Shown here piece by piece: positions 9,311-18,572 of a stretch of DNA of 64,000 nt; positions within the stretch are counted from its first letter, which is position 1, and each line of letters begins with the position of its first letter. Origin of the DNA: JBGQOG01 sp052113705 (lineage in GTDB: Bacteria; Pseudomonadota; Alphaproteobacteria; Rhodobacterales; Rhodobacteraceae). The position numbers and the translations under genes are program-made. The notes under the pieces were generated by a model. That model searched no databases, was not told the DNA's origin, and worked only from the letters and a program-made list of their open reading frames with translations. The stretch spans positions 264,684 through 328,683 of the forward strand of contig NZ_JBGQOG010000005.1 of NCBI RefSeq assembly GCF_052113705.1. The letters are read 5' to 3'.

Positions 9311-10681
9311 TCAGAGCTCTTTCTCAACCCGCGCGAAAGCACTGTTGAGCGCATCCACAATCACCATGACCTCTTGCTCATTGATCACCAGCGGCGGCGA
9401 CAGGATGATGGTCGATCCGGCGGGCCGCACAATCGCGCCCGCGTCGCGGGCATAGGCGGCGACCTTTTCGCCAAGGCCGGTGCCGGGGTCCAGCGACAGC
9501 CGGGTCTTTTTGTCCGAGACAAGGTCAATGCCCACCATCAGGCCCTTGCCACGCACCTCGCCGACAAGGCTCGAAGAGGTGGCGAGATGCTGCAGACTGT
9601 CGAGCAGCAGTTTGCCTTGCCGGGCGGCATTGGCGGGCAGATCCTCACGCTCGACGATGTCGAGGGCGGCCAGACCCGCCGCGCAGGCCAGCGGGTGACC
9701 CGTCGCGGTAAAGCCGTGCATGATGATGCCATTGGGCGAAAAGCCCTTGTACCAGGCAGAAGTGACACGCTTGTTGAACGCGGTTGCGGCCAACGGGATA
9801 TAGCCCGACGAGATGCCCTTGGCGAAGCACATGATATCGGGTTTCACGCCCCAGCCGCGCGCGCCGAACATGCTGCCGGAGCGGCCGAACCCGGTGACCA
9901 CCTCATCCGAGATCAACAGGATATTGTGGCGGTCCAGCACTTCACGCACCTTGGGCCAGAAGCTGGCGGGGGGTACGATGACACCGCCCGCGCCCTGAAT
10001 CGGCTCGGCGATGAAGGCGGCAACTGATTCAGGTCCTTGGTGATAGATCTCGCGCTCAAGGAGCGTGACGATCATCGCCGAGAGCGCTTCCGGATCCTCG
10101 GTATAGGGGTTGCGGTAGGTCCAGGGGGTGTCGATCTGCGTGCAACCGGGCAAAAGCGGGCCATAGACGTTGCGGTAATAGGGCGCGCCATTGACGGAGA
10201 CGCCGCCGAAATGGATGCCGTGATAGCCATTCTTCAGCGAGATGAACTTGTAGCGGCCCGATTCGCCCATCAGGTTCCAGTACTGCCGCGCGAGCTTCAG
10301 CGCGGTTTCCACCGCATCCGAGCCGTTGGCCGAGAACAGCACCTTGTCCATCTCTTCCACATCGGCCATCGCGCAGATCTTGGCCGACAGTTCAATCGAC
10401 GGGCCCGTCGCCGTGCCGGCAAAGCTGGAGTAATACGAGATCTTGTCCATCTGCGCGATGATGGCCTCTTTCACCTCGCGGCGGTTGTGCCCGACATTGA
10501 CGTTCCACAGGCCGCCAATGCCATCGACATAGGATTTGCCATCGATATCGGTGACATAGCACCCTTGCGAGTCAGTGATGATCTGCGGCGGATGCTCTTG
10601 CGAGATCAGCGGATGGGTCATCGGGTGGAACTGATGGCGTGCGTTATGCTCGCGCAGGAAGTTATCCGTGCGGTCCAACAT
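9311..10681 (-). CDS. Class III PLP-dependent aminotransferase
   Basis: 456-residue fold-type I transaminase of the omega-amine/beta-alanine:pyruvate group. The PLP lysine is K288 in CFAKGISSGYIP; DEVVTGFGRSG upstream holds the aspartate that contacts the pyridine nitrogen, and FIAEPIQGAGGV is the usual block before it. It should convert a terminal amine into an aldehyde, with pyruvate or another keto acid as acceptor. The ATG at 10681 (MLDRTDN) has GGAG 7 bases upstream; a 15-residue upstream extension looks spurious. It follows an APC permease gene by 66 bases on the same strand, so the permease probably imports the amine. The actual amine is unknown. Confidence 0.9.
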   Translation of the reverse strand: MLDRTDNFLREHNARHQFHPMTHPLISQEHPPQIITDSQGCYVTDIDGKSYVDGIGGLWNVNVGHNRREVKEAIIAQMDKISYYSSFAGTATGPSIELSAKICAMADVEEMDKVLFSANGSDAVETALKLARQYWNLMGESGRYKFISLKNGYHGIHFGGVSVNGAPYYRNVYGPLLPGCTQIDTPWTYRNPYTEDPEALSAMIVTLLEREIYHQGPESVAAFIAEPIQGAGGVIVPPASFWPKVREVLDRHNILLISDEVVTGFGRSGSMFGARGWGVKPDIMCFAKGISSGYIPLAATAFNKRVTSAWYKGFSPNGIIMHGFTATGHPLACAAGLAALDIVEREDLPANAARQGKLLLDSLQHLATSSSLVGEVRGKGLMVGIDLVSDKKTRLSLDPGTGLGEKVAAYARDAGAIVRPAGSTIILSPPLVINEQEVMVIVDALNSAFARVEKEL

Positions 10682-10747
10682 GATTGTCTCCAGTGGGAAA
10701 GGGGGGGTGGCCGCATTGCGTGCCACCGGGGGAATTGATCGGGGGCG

Positions 10748-12199
10748 TTATTCGAAAACGCTGCCCAGATTGTCGTAAAGGGCGGGGTTTGCGCGTTTGA
10801 TCCGGGTTGCGACCAGCAGGCCGATGACGCCCGCAGCCGCAATGATGACGGGGACCAGATAGACAATGGGCGAGTCCACGCCGATCAGCATTCTGAGGTT
10901 CTGCAAGACCAGCGCGATGACCGTCACCAGACCCGCGAGGCCGAGAAGCGGCAGGATCAGGGTCATCAGAAGCGGGTGTTCAGGGGCATTGACCCGCCGG
11001 AAATAGGCGATGATCGCCAGCGAGACCATGACCTGCACCGCCAGCACCGCAAGGACCGCCATGCCCGACATCCAGGAGAAGACGATCCGCATCGGATCGG
11101 CGCCGAGCAGGATGAACGTGCCGAGGATGATTGCTGCCGTGGCGGTTTGCAGATAGCCCGCATGCGAGGGTGAGCCGTAGACCGGATGCGCCTGACCGAG
11201 GGTTTTGGCAATGATCCCTTCACGGCCGAGCGCGAAGAAATAGCGGTTCAGCGTGTTGTGGAACGACAGCACGCAGGCAAAGAGCGAGAGCAGCAGCAGC
11301 GCGTTCATCAAGGTCACCGACCAATGGCCGAGCACGTTTTCGGCGGCGGTGAAGAACAGCGTCTCCAACCCGTTCTGCGCCACGCTCTGGATGTTCGAGG
11401 GGCCGTAATAGACCGCGATGGCCCAGGTCGAGAGCGCATAGAAGGCGGTGATCAGCGTCACGGCGACATAGGTGGCGCGCGGGATCGTGCGGTGCGGATC
11501 GCGGGCTTCATCGCCGAAGATCGCGGTGGCTTCAAAGCCGATGAACGAGCCGATCACAAAGACCAGTGCCACGCCAAGGCCGGGGGAGAACACGGTTGCC
11601 GGGGCGAAGGTGGTCAGGGTCAGGCCCTCGGGGCCGCCGCCCTGCAGGATGATGCCGATGTCCAGCATCAACAGGATCAGAACCTCCAGCGTCATCGCCA
11701 CCGCAAGGATCTTGCCGGAAAAGGCAATGTTGCGCTGCCCGGCCAGATGCACCAGCAGCATGGCGATCAGCGACCAGACAAACCACGGCGCTTCAAGCCC
11801 GAGGCCCGCCATCGCGCCCTGAAAGAACACGCCGAACATCGCGTAAACCGCGCATTGCACCGCCGTATAGGTCAGCAGCGCCATCATCGCCCCGGCAACG
11901 CCGGCGGGGCGCCCCAGGCCCTGCGCGATATAGGTGTAGAAACCGCCGGTGCTGCCGATATGGCGGCTCATGGTGGTGAAACCGGCCGAAAAGATGATGT
12001 AGAGCAGCCCGGAGAGCAAAAACGCTCCCGGCACGCCCGCGCCATTGCCAAAGGCGAAGGCCACGGGCGACGCGCCCACCACGGCGGTCAGCGGTGCCGC
12101 CGCCGCCACGACAAAAAACACGATATGCGCGAGACCGATCGAGTTCCGCTTGAGATGCGTGGTGCCGTTTGGCGGCGCCGTTTGGGCATCGAATGACAT
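10748..12199 (-). CDS. APC-family amino acid/amine permease
   Basis: 483-residue transporter with about 12 hydrophobic segments. The first helix contains GASPVAFAFGNGAGVPGAF, the glycine-rich unwound segment typical of APC transporters, and FIGFEATAIFGDEARDPHRTIPRA (about 240-263) is the standard helix-6 plus loop signature of this superfamily. Start ATG at 12199 (MSFDAQ) is preceded by AGGGAG at 8 bases. It is divergent from an AraC-type regulator, which likely controls it, and is followed by a class III aminotransferase, making an uptake-plus-transamination operon. Confidence 0.9.
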   Translation of the reverse strand: MSFDAQTAPPNGTTHLKRNSIGLAHIVFFVVAAAAPLTAVVGASPVAFAFGNGAGVPGAFLLSGLLYIIFSAGFTTMSRHIGSTGGFYTYIAQGLGRPAGVAGAMMALLTYTAVQCAVYAMFGVFFQGAMAGLGLEAPWFVWSLIAMLLVHLAGQRNIAFSGKILAVAMTLEVLILLMLDIGIILQGGGPEGLTLTTFAPATVFSPGLGVALVFVIGSFIGFEATAIFGDEARDPHRTIPRATYVAVTLITAFYALSTWAIAVYYGPSNIQSVAQNGLETLFFTAAENVLGHWSVTLMNALLLLSLFACVLSFHNTLNRYFFALGREGIIAKTLGQAHPVYGSPSHAGYLQTATAAIILGTFILLGADPMRIVFSWMSGMAVLAVLAVQVMVSLAIIAYFRRVNAPEHPLLMTLILPLLGLAGLVTVIALVLQNLRMLIGVDSPIVYLVPVIIAAAGVIGLLVATRIKRANPALYDNLGSVFE

Positions 12200-12309
12200 T
12201 ATGATGACTCCCTGATGATGCTTTTGTTTTTTGCCAGTATGCCACGCGCGTCTTGACAGCCCATTGCCAACCGCGCCATTGATCCGATAAATTGCGCCAA
12301 GGAGAGCCC

Positions 12310-13380
12310 ATGCGGCACGCAAACAGCCCCACCGGGCAGCCGGGCCGGACGACCATACGCGCTTCGGCGCTGACGCCGCTTTATGAGTATCTCGTGGCGT
12401 CGCCGATCGACGAATCAGGGCTGCTGGCAGAGCAGAACCTGCGGGTTGCTGATCTGGCGGATCCGTATTCGGTTGTGGCGCTGTCGCAATATGTGGCGCT
12501 TTTCGAGGCGTCGGCCGCAGCCCTTGAGGATGCCTCGCTGGGCTTGCGGATCGGCATGAAGGCCCGGCCCGCGGATATGGGGCCGATGGGCGTCTTGTTC
12601 TCGCTGTCGCCCACCCTGCGCGTTGGGATGCAACGGCTTGCGGCCCATGTGATGGCCCTGCAGGGCGGCACGCAGTCCTCGCTCTTCGAGGCGGATGACG
12701 AGTTGGTCTGGACCTACAGGCCGAGCGACCCCGCGCTGTGGCCGCGCCGTCAGGATGCGGAATACACGCTGGCGGCGGTCTGTCAGTTGATCCGCTCGAG
12801 CTTTGCTTCGGACTGGCGCCCGGTGGAGGTGCATTTCGAGCATGGCGACGAGGCGGACCCGGCGTTGATGCAGCGCGTTTTCCGCGCCCCTGTCCTTTAT
12901 CGCCAGCCCTGCAACCGGCTGATCCTGCGGCGCAGCGATGCGATGCGGGTCTACCGCGCCGAGGACAAGGGGCTGGTCACCATTCTCGAACATCACATCG
13001 GTGATCTGATCCGGCAATCGACGTCCAGCCTCTCGGTCACCGAGAATGTGCGCAACATGATCGGCGCGTTCCTCGGCAAGAAACCGATCACGGTCGCCTC
13101 ACTCGCGGCGGAAATGCGGATGTCGCCGCGCAGTTTTCAGCGGCATCTGGCCGAGGCGGGCACGTCGCTGCGGGCCTTGCTGCGCGAGCACCGCGAGGCT
13201 TTGGCCGTGACGCATCTGGGCGAGACGGGCGCGCAGGTGGGGCAGGTTGCCGACGCGCTGGGATATGCGGATGGTACGGTGTTCTGGCGGGCCTATCGCA
13301 GCTGGACCGGACAGGAACCGAGTGCCCTGCGCAAGCGTGGAACGGGTAAAAGCCCCTCCGGCGCAGGGCCGGAGGGGTAG
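12310..13380 (+). CDS. AraC-family regulator with arabinose-binding-type N-domain
   Basis: 356-residue transcription factor. Residues about 20-210 match the AraC arabinose-binding-like sensor domain found in OruR-type regulators; the C-terminal double helix-turn-helix spans about 255-345, with ITVASLAAEMRMSPRSFQRHL as the first recognition helix and QVADALGYADGTVFWRAYRSWTG as the second. ATG at 12310 has GGAG 5 bases upstream; a TTG at 12292 is less likely. Divergently transcribed from the APC permease/aminotransferase operon across 110 bases. The last codons overlap a terminator hairpin serving the opposing operon. Confidence 0.9.
   Translation: MRHANSPTGQPGRTTIRASALTPLYEYLVASPIDESGLLAEQNLRVADLADPYSVVALSQYVALFEASAAALEDASLGLRIGMKARPADMGPMGVLFSLSPTLRVGMQRLAAHVMALQGGTQSSLFEADDELVWTYRPSDPALWPRRQDAEYTLAAVCQLIRSSFASDWRPVEVHFEHGDEADPALMQRVFRAPVLYRQPCNRLILRRSDAMRVYRAEDKGLVTILEHHIGDLIRQSTSSLSVTENVRNMIGAFLGKKPITVASLAAEMRMSPRSFQRHLAEAGTSLRALLREHREALAVTHLGETGAQVGQVADALGYADGTVFWRAYRSWTGQEPSALRKRGTGKSPSGAGPEG
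13353..13377 (-). terminator. Intrinsic terminator for the aldehyde dehydrogenase operon, inside the araC 3' end
   Basis: Read on the minus strand, CCCCTCCGGC and GCCGGAGGGG make a perfect 10-bp stem with a 5-base loop followed by CTTTT, 32 bases beyond the aldehyde dehydrogenase stop. The hairpin lies within the final codons of the converging AraC gene. Confidence 0.75.
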
Positions 13381-13408
13381 TCGGGGGGGAAGAAGCCGGG
13401 GTCTGGCG

Positions 13409-14917
13409 TCAGCGGTAGGCGATGCAGACCGATTTGGTCTCGAGGTAATTCTCGACCGCGCCCGCGCCATGTTCGCGCCCGATGCCGGATTGCTTCATGC
13501 CGCCGAACGGCATGTTCTGATCCGGAATGTTGTGGCTGTTGACCCAGACGGTGCCCGCCTGAAGCCGGGGCACATATTTCATCATCTTGTTGAGGTCAGT
13601 GGTCCAGATCGAAGCGCCCAGACCAAAGCGGGTGTCATTCGCCATACGGATTGCCGCATCTTCATCGGTGAAGGGGGTGACCGAGATGACAGGGCCGAAG
13701 ACCTCGTCCTGCATCAGGGCCATGTCCTGGCGCACATCGGTAAACACCTCGGGCGCGACGAAAAAGCCGTCTTCCGGCGCGGTGGCGCAGATCATCGGTT
13801 TTGCGCCCTGTTCGATCCCGCGCGCGATGCAGGATTTCACATGCGCCTGATGGCGGGCGGAAACCACGGGGTTGATCTGGTGACGCGGGTCAAGGCCGGA
13901 GCCGATGGAGAGGCTGCGGGTGATGTTGGTGATCACCTCCAGCGCCTTTTCGTAGATCCCGCTTTGCGCATAGATCCGCACGCCCGAACAACAGGTCTGC
14001 CCGGTGTTGAAAAAGCTGCCGATGCCCGCCGCGACGCCCAGAAGATCGAGGTCCATGTCGTCAAACATCACCATCGGCGCCTTGCCACCGAGCTCCAGCG
14101 TGACGCGCTTCATGTCCTTCATCGCCTGCACGCCGATCAGCTTGCCGGTCTCGGTCGAACCGGTGAAGGCGATTTTCGCGATGCCGGGATGCGCGACCAG
14201 CGGCGCGCCGGTGTCTTCGCCCATGCCGGTGACGACGTTGACCACCCCCTCCGGGATCCCGGCTTCAAGCGCCAGCTGCGCCAGCCGGATCGAGGTCAGC
14301 GGGGTCTCTTCGGCGGGTTTCAGGACAATCGTGCAGCCCGCCGCCAGCGCAGGCGCAATTTTCCACGAGGCCATGTTCAGCGGGAAGTTCCAGGGGGTGA
14401 TCGCCGCCACAACCCCCACCGGCTCTTTGCGGGTATAGGCCTGATAGCGCATCCCCGGCGGGATCGGGATCGAGACATCCAGCGTGCTGCCGGTGATTTT
14501 CGTGGCCCAACCGGCCATATAGCGGAAATATTCTGCCGATGCCGTCACTTCGATCAGGCGCGACAGCATGATCGACTTGCCGTTGTTGAGCGTCTCGAGC
14601 TGCGCCAGTTCCTCGCCATGCGCCTCGATCAGATCGGCGAGTTTCAGCATCAGCCCCTGACGCTGGGCGGGCAGCATTTTCGACCAGGGGCCCTCAAACG
14701 CGGCCTGCGCGGCTTTGACGGCGCGGTCCACATCTTCGGCCGATCCTGCGGGGACGCGGGCCAGCTCTTTGCCGGTGGCCGGGTTGTAGACGGCAAAGGT
14801 CTTGCCGCTGGCCGAGGCGACATTCTCGCCGCCGATCACCATTTTTGGCGCGGCGAGGAAATCCGCGACGGCGGGCAAAAGCGTGTCAACGGCGCTGTCG
14901 GGCGGTGCGATTTTCAT
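13409..14917 (-). CDS. NAD(P)-dependent aldehyde dehydrogenase
   Basis: 502-residue ALDH-superfamily enzyme oxidising an aldehyde to its acid. Catalytic residues are visible: E275 in LELGGKAP and C309 in NTGQTCCSG, with VVAAITPWNFPLNMASWK (about 150-170) and the GSTETG nucleotide-binding loop. It resembles betaine-aldehyde and phenylacetaldehyde dehydrogenases, but the substrate is uncertain. It is the last gene of the Dabb - maleylacetate reductase - hydroxyquinol dioxygenase - ALDH operon (80-base gap), so it may oxidise an aromatic aldehyde upstream of hydroxyquinol. It could equally serve the neighbouring aminotransferase product. Confidence 0.92.
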   Translation of the reverse strand: MKIAPPDSAVDTLLPAVADFLAAPKMVIGGENVASASGKTFAVYNPATGKELARVPAGSAEDVDRAVKAAQAAFEGPWSKMLPAQRQGLMLKLADLIEAHGEELAQLETLNNGKSIMLSRLIEVTASAEYFRYMAGWATKITGSTLDVSIPIPPGMRYQAYTRKEPVGVVAAITPWNFPLNMASWKIAPALAAGCTIVLKPAEETPLTSIRLAQLALEAGIPEGVVNVVTGMGEDTGAPLVAHPGIAKIAFTGSTETGKLIGVQAMKDMKRVTLELGGKAPMVMFDDMDLDLLGVAAGIGSFFNTGQTCCSGVRIYAQSGIYEKALEVITNITRSLSIGSGLDPRHQINPVVSARHQAHVKSCIARGIEQGAKPMICATAPEDGFFVAPEVFTDVRQDMALMQDEVFGPVISVTPFTDEDAAIRMANDTRFGLGASIWTTDLNKMMKYVPRLQAGTVWVNSHNIPDQNMPFGGMKQSGIGREHGAGAVENYLETKSVCIAYR

Positions 14918-14997
14918 AGGTCTCTCCCTGAGTTTTTGCCGCGCCAGTCATCTGGCGGGGCCTTGGGCCGTTCGCGACCCGTGAGTGATGCGCCTTC

Positions 14998-15840
14998 TTA
15001 AGAGGCTTTGGTGAGCACGAAGTCATAATCGGCCACCCAGGCCTCAGACTGGCTTTGGGTGGGGACAAAGGTGGTGATCAGCGATTGCTTGACGCCAAAG
15101 ACGGCATCCGAGGTCAGATAGTCATCCCCCGCCACAAAGGTGTGGGTGATGACGCGCTCAAACCCCGGGGCGGTCACCAGAAAATGCATATGCGCGGGCC
15201 GCCAGGGGTGACGCCCCAGCGCCGCCAGCATCCGGCCCACAGGGCCATCATCGGGGATCGGATAGGAGACCGGTTTGATCCCGCGGAACGCATAGCGCCC
15301 GTCGGGGCCAGTGCGGAAGATACCGCGATTGTTCCACTGGGGCTGAAGCCCGGGCTGCTGCACGTCGTAAAACCCGTCGGCATTGTCAGACCAGACGTCG
15401 ATCAGCGCGTTTTCAACCGGATTGCCGTCCAGATCGAGGACACGGCCCTGATAGAGGCAGATCTCGCCCTTGCCATCGAGGCTGATCTGCGCGCCCATCG
15501 GCCGTTCGGGGGCATTGGCCACATGAAACGGGCCAAAGACCGTGGTTTCGGTCGCGCCTGCGGGCTTGGGGTGGTTCACCGCATCCACCAGCATCGAGGC
15601 GCCCAGCGTGTCTGACAACAGGATGAACTCCTGCCGCTGATCGCTGCACATCTGGCCGGTTTCGGTCAGAAAGCCGATGGCGCTCTCCCATTCGGCCTCG
15701 GTCAGGCGCACGTCTTTGATGAAGGCATGCAGATGGCGCACGAGCGAGGACATCACCAGTGCCAGCCGGGGATCGGTTTCGGCACCAATCCGGGCGTTCA
15801 CAACCTCAACGGAATTCTCTGCGGTCAGATATTGCGACAT
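14998..15840 (-). CDS. Hydroxyquinol 1,2-dioxygenase (intradiol)
   Basis: 280-residue non-haem Fe(III) dioxygenase that cleaves hydroxyquinol (1,2,4-trihydroxybenzene) to maleylacetate. The N-terminal helical dimerisation domain (about 1-95) is followed by TETTVFGPFHVANAPERPMG, the catechol-dioxygenase core; iron ligands include tyrosines in GFYDVQQPG and DGRYAF and histidines H217 and H219 in RPAHMHFLV. Start MSQYLTAEN at 15840 has GAGGT 5 bases upstream. The maleylacetate reductase gene lies 7 bases away, which favours hydroxyquinol over catechol as substrate. It is clearly diverged from the catechol 1,2-dioxygenase at 28051. Confidence 0.88.
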   Translation of the reverse strand: MSQYLTAENSVEVVNARIGAETDPRLALVMSSLVRHLHAFIKDVRLTEAEWESAIGFLTETGQMCSDQRQEFILLSDTLGASMLVDAVNHPKPAGATETTVFGPFHVANAPERPMGAQISLDGKGEICLYQGRVLDLDGNPVENALIDVWSDNADGFYDVQQPGLQPQWNNRGIFRTGPDGRYAFRGIKPVSYPIPDDGPVGRMLAALGRHPWRPAHMHFLVTAPGFERVITHTFVAGDDYLTSDAVFGVKQSLITTFVPTQSQSEAWVADYDFVLTKAS

Positions 15841-15847
15841 GGTTACC

Positions 15848-16915
15848 TCATTCGGAGAGTGGACGGGTGCCGTGATAGGCCCGCGCGATAAGGTCGCGCA
15901 GGGCCCGGGGCTCAAGCGGGCGCGGGTTCCAATAGGGATTGGCCAGTGCCAGATTGGCGGCCCGTGCCACCCCGGCCTCCGGCATGCCCAAGGCAGCCAG
16001 GCCTGCCGGTGCGCCGACCGCCCGGCCCAGATCATAAAGCGCACCCGCGGGATCCGCGCCGAGCACGGATCTGAGCTGCGCCATCACCTCCGGGATCGCC
16101 GGGGCATTATAGGCCAGCGCATGCGGCAAAACCACCGAATGGGTTTCGGCATGCGGCAATTCAAAGCTGCCGCCGAGCGTGTGGCAGAGCTTGTGATGCA
16201 GCGCCATCCCGACCGCGCCAAGGCAGGTGCCGCAGAGCCAGGCGCCATAGAGCGCCTCGCTGCGGGCGGCGCGATCTTGCGGATCCTGCGCGATGGCGGG
16301 CAGCGCCCGGGCGAGGGCCGCGATCGCCTCAAGCGCGAGGGCATTGATCACCGGGTTGGTGTCCCGCGCATAAAGCGCCTCGACCGCATGGGCGATGGCA
16401 TTGATCCCGCTGGTGCCCGACATGGCGGCGGGCAGGGTCATTGTCAGATCCACGTCATAGATCACCACTTCGGGCAGCACTTTCGCGGTGACCTGCGTGC
16501 GCTTTTGCCCCCCGTCCGTCTCGCCGATGATCGGCGTCATCTCCGATCCCGCATAGGTGGTGGGCAGCGCGATCTGCGGCAGATCCGTGCGCAGCGCAAT
16601 CGCCTTGCCAAGCCCGATGGCCGAGCCACCCCCGAGCGAGATGACTGCATCCACCCCAAGCTGGCGGGCATGCTCGGTTGCGGCTTCGCTGACCTCCACC
16701 GGCGTGTGCATGGCGGCCCGGGCAAAAACCCCGACGGCGCGGGCGCCAATGCGGGCCGCCAGCGCTTCGGCCTCGGCGGTTTGCGCCGCGGTGGAGAGGA
16801 TCAGGACCCGCTCCGCGCCGAGCAGCGTCAGTTCTTCCGGCAGGCGGGCGATGGTGCCGCTGCCGAAAATCACGCGGGCGGGATGGCTGGTGTAGGTAAA
16901 CTGGCGCTGTTGCAT
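15848..16915 (-). CDS. Maleylacetate reductase
   Basis: 355-residue iron-alcohol-dehydrogenase-family enzyme reducing maleylacetate to 3-oxoadipate with NAD(P)H. Features: RVIFGSGTIARLPEEL at the N-terminus, the nucleotide-binding ISLGGGSAIGLGKAIAL (about 92-108), LPTTYAGSEMTPI, and metal-site-like histidines in IAHAVEAL (about 180) and HHKLCHTLGGSFELPHAETH (about 240-260). Length and motif spacing fit maleylacetate reductases of hydroxyquinol and chloroaromatic pathways. It lies between the Dabb gene (directly abutting) and the hydroxyquinol dioxygenase, so the operon takes hydroxyquinol to 3-oxoadipate. Confidence 0.92.
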   Translation of the reverse strand: MQQRQFTYTSHPARVIFGSGTIARLPEELTLLGAERVLILSTAAQTAEAEALAARIGARAVGVFARAAMHTPVEVSEAATEHARQLGVDAVISLGGGSAIGLGKAIALRTDLPQIALPTTYAGSEMTPIIGETDGGQKRTQVTAKVLPEVVIYDVDLTMTLPAAMSGTSGINAIAHAVEALYARDTNPVINALALEAIAALARALPAIAQDPQDRAARSEALYGAWLCGTCLGAVGMALHHKLCHTLGGSFELPHAETHSVVLPHALAYNAPAIPEVMAQLRSVLGADPAGALYDLGRAVGAPAGLAALGMPEAGVARAANLALANPYWNPRPLEPRALRDLIARAYHGTRPLSE

Positions 16916-17254
16916 TCAGACTTCCCCTGCCGATGCGACGACGTAATCGACCTGATGGCGCGCGATGCGCAGCCCGGCCAGCGTATCGCGCAGCGCCAGA
17001 TGCGCGGGATGAACCGCATAGGCCGCGAGTGCGGCAGCACTGTCGAACTCGGTCACCAGCACCATGTCACAGGCGTAGTCGATCCGGCTGATGTCGATGC
17101 CGATCTCCAGATGCGTCATGCCGGGGATCGCGCCGCGCAGGGCTTCGAATCCGTTGCGTACCCGGGCCATGGCAAGAGAGCGCTCTGCGTCAGTTTCGCC
17201 AGTGACCCGCCACATCACAATATGGCGGATCGGGCAGGGGGGCTTTGTGGCCAT
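16916..17254 (-). CDS. Dabb (stress-responsive A/B barrel) family protein
   Basis: 112-residue protein of the dimeric alpha/beta-barrel type: PIRHIVMWRV at the start, GMTHLEIGIDIS in the middle and DMVLVTEFDSAAALAAYAVHPAHLAL near the end, the HPxH being characteristic. Members occur in aromatic catabolic operons as small accessory or cyclase-like proteins with poorly known roles. The ATG at 17254 has AGGA 5 bases upstream; a 7-residue longer form is possible. It is first in the hydroxyquinol operon and divergent from the LysR gene. Confidence 0.85.
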   Translation of the reverse strand: MATKPPCPIRHIVMWRVTGETDAERSLAMARVRNGFEALRGAIPGMTHLEIGIDISRIDYACDMVLVTEFDSAAALAAYAVHPAHLALRDTLAGLRIARHQVDYVVASAGEV

Positions 17255-17449
17255 CGGGATCCTCGTGTTTGTCACGGCACAACGTCAGGGTGCCGCTTTT
17301 TTCAGCTCTGACAGTAGCAGCTGCTTTTACAGGATTAATCACGTATTTCAGGAAACAGTTTTGCAGTTTCGTCAAAAAAAGCACCTCGCGCGCAATAAGA
17401 GAATTGCCAGATGTCCGATTTGCAGTAACATTAACGTAACAAATCATGG

Positions 17450-18376
17450 ATGCACGCAATGGACAGGCTCACCGAACTCGAGGTATTCGCAAAGATCGCC
17501 GAAGAAGAAAGCCTGACCCAGGCCGCCAGTGCCTTGGGCATTTCCGTCTCGGGCGTCAGCCGGCATCTCTCAGCCCTGGAGGATCGGCTGCAGGTGCGGC
17601 TGATCCAGCGCACCACCCGGCAGATGCATCTGACGCTGGAAGGCGGGCGTTTCGCGGCGAGTGCGCGGGAGATTCTGGCCAGTTTGCGCGACGCGGAGGA
17701 CAGCATCAGCCATGTCGCGGCGGAACCGCGCGGCACCCTGCGCGTGGGCGCGTCATTGTCGTTTTCCATGCTGCATCTGATGCCGGTTATCGCGCTGTTC
17801 CGCACGCGCTATCCGCAGGTCAGCGTCGAAGTTCAATCCTCGAACCGGTATTATGATCTGGTCGAGAACGGGTTGGATCTGGCCGTGCGCACACGCCGGG
17901 TTGAGGTGGACAGCAGCGTCACGATCCGCAAACTCGCAGAGGTCAAACGGGTTTTGACGGCGTCACCCGCCTATATTGCGCGCAACGGGATGCCCCGAAC
18001 CCCCGAAGATCTGCAGCAACGCGCGATGCTGCTGTACACGTTGGCCGATGATTGGGAGCGCCTGCATTTTTGCCGGGACGGCGAGGTCAGGGTGCTGCCG
18101 GTGAAAGGCGAAGTTGTTTCCAATGATGGGCAATTGCTGCGTCAGGCGGCGCTGGATGGCCTGGGGATCATGGTTCAGCCGGCCTATGTGGTCTATGATG
18201 ACATCCGCGCGGGACGGCTGGTGCGCGTGCTGCCCGACTGGGAATTGCCGCGGCTGACGATGAACATTGCCTTCCCGTCGCGCAGCCATCTTCCGGCGCG
18301 CACCCGGCTTTTCATCGACACTTTGGTCGAGTATTTTTCCGACAACCGCTTCGAAGCTCTGTGGGCGCAGGTTTGA
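17450..18376 (+). CDS. LysR-family transcriptional regulator of the hydroxyquinol operon
   Basis: 308 residues. N-terminal winged helix-turn-helix about 1-62 (LTQAASALGISVSGVSRHLSALEDRL), then a LysR effector-binding domain about 90-295. Start is ATG at 17450 or 17459; neither has a convincing ribosome site. Divergent from the Dabb gene across a 195-base AT-rich gap with several T-N11-A combinations, so it probably regulates the hydroxyquinol operon. The substrate-binding domain belongs to the DsdA/CrgA-like group rather than CatR-like, and its inducer is unknown. Confidence 0.9.
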   Translation: MHAMDRLTELEVFAKIAEEESLTQAASALGISVSGVSRHLSALEDRLQVRLIQRTTRQMHLTLEGGRFAASAREILASLRDAEDSISHVAAEPRGTLRVGASLSFSMLHLMPVIALFRTRYPQVSVEVQSSNRYYDLVENGLDLAVRTRRVEVDSSVTIRKLAEVKRVLTASPAYIARNGMPRTPEDLQQRAMLLYTLADDWERLHFCRDGEVRVLPVKGEVVSNDGQLLRQAALDGLGIMVQPAYVVYDDIRAGRLVRVLPDWELPRLTMNIAFPSRSHLPARTRLFIDTLVEYFSDNRFEALWAQV

Positions 18377-18572
18377 GGGCACAAGTCTGAGGGCAGGGGC
18401 CCGGCCGGATTTTGCATTATCCCGGGAATTGCAAGAATATGCAGGGCGCAGGGCGACGCTCCGCAGCGCGGGATGTCCGAATGCGCGGCTTTCGAGATAT
18501 ACCAATCACACCTGACGCAGCCCCGCCCCGAAAGGGTCAATATCGGTGGCCCGGCCTTGGGGGGGGGCGGTC

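Noticed and set aside
13247..15001. Open frame of about 584 residues antisense to the aldehyde dehydrogenase
   Set aside because: The minus strand shows complete ALDH motifs; the plus frame has none.
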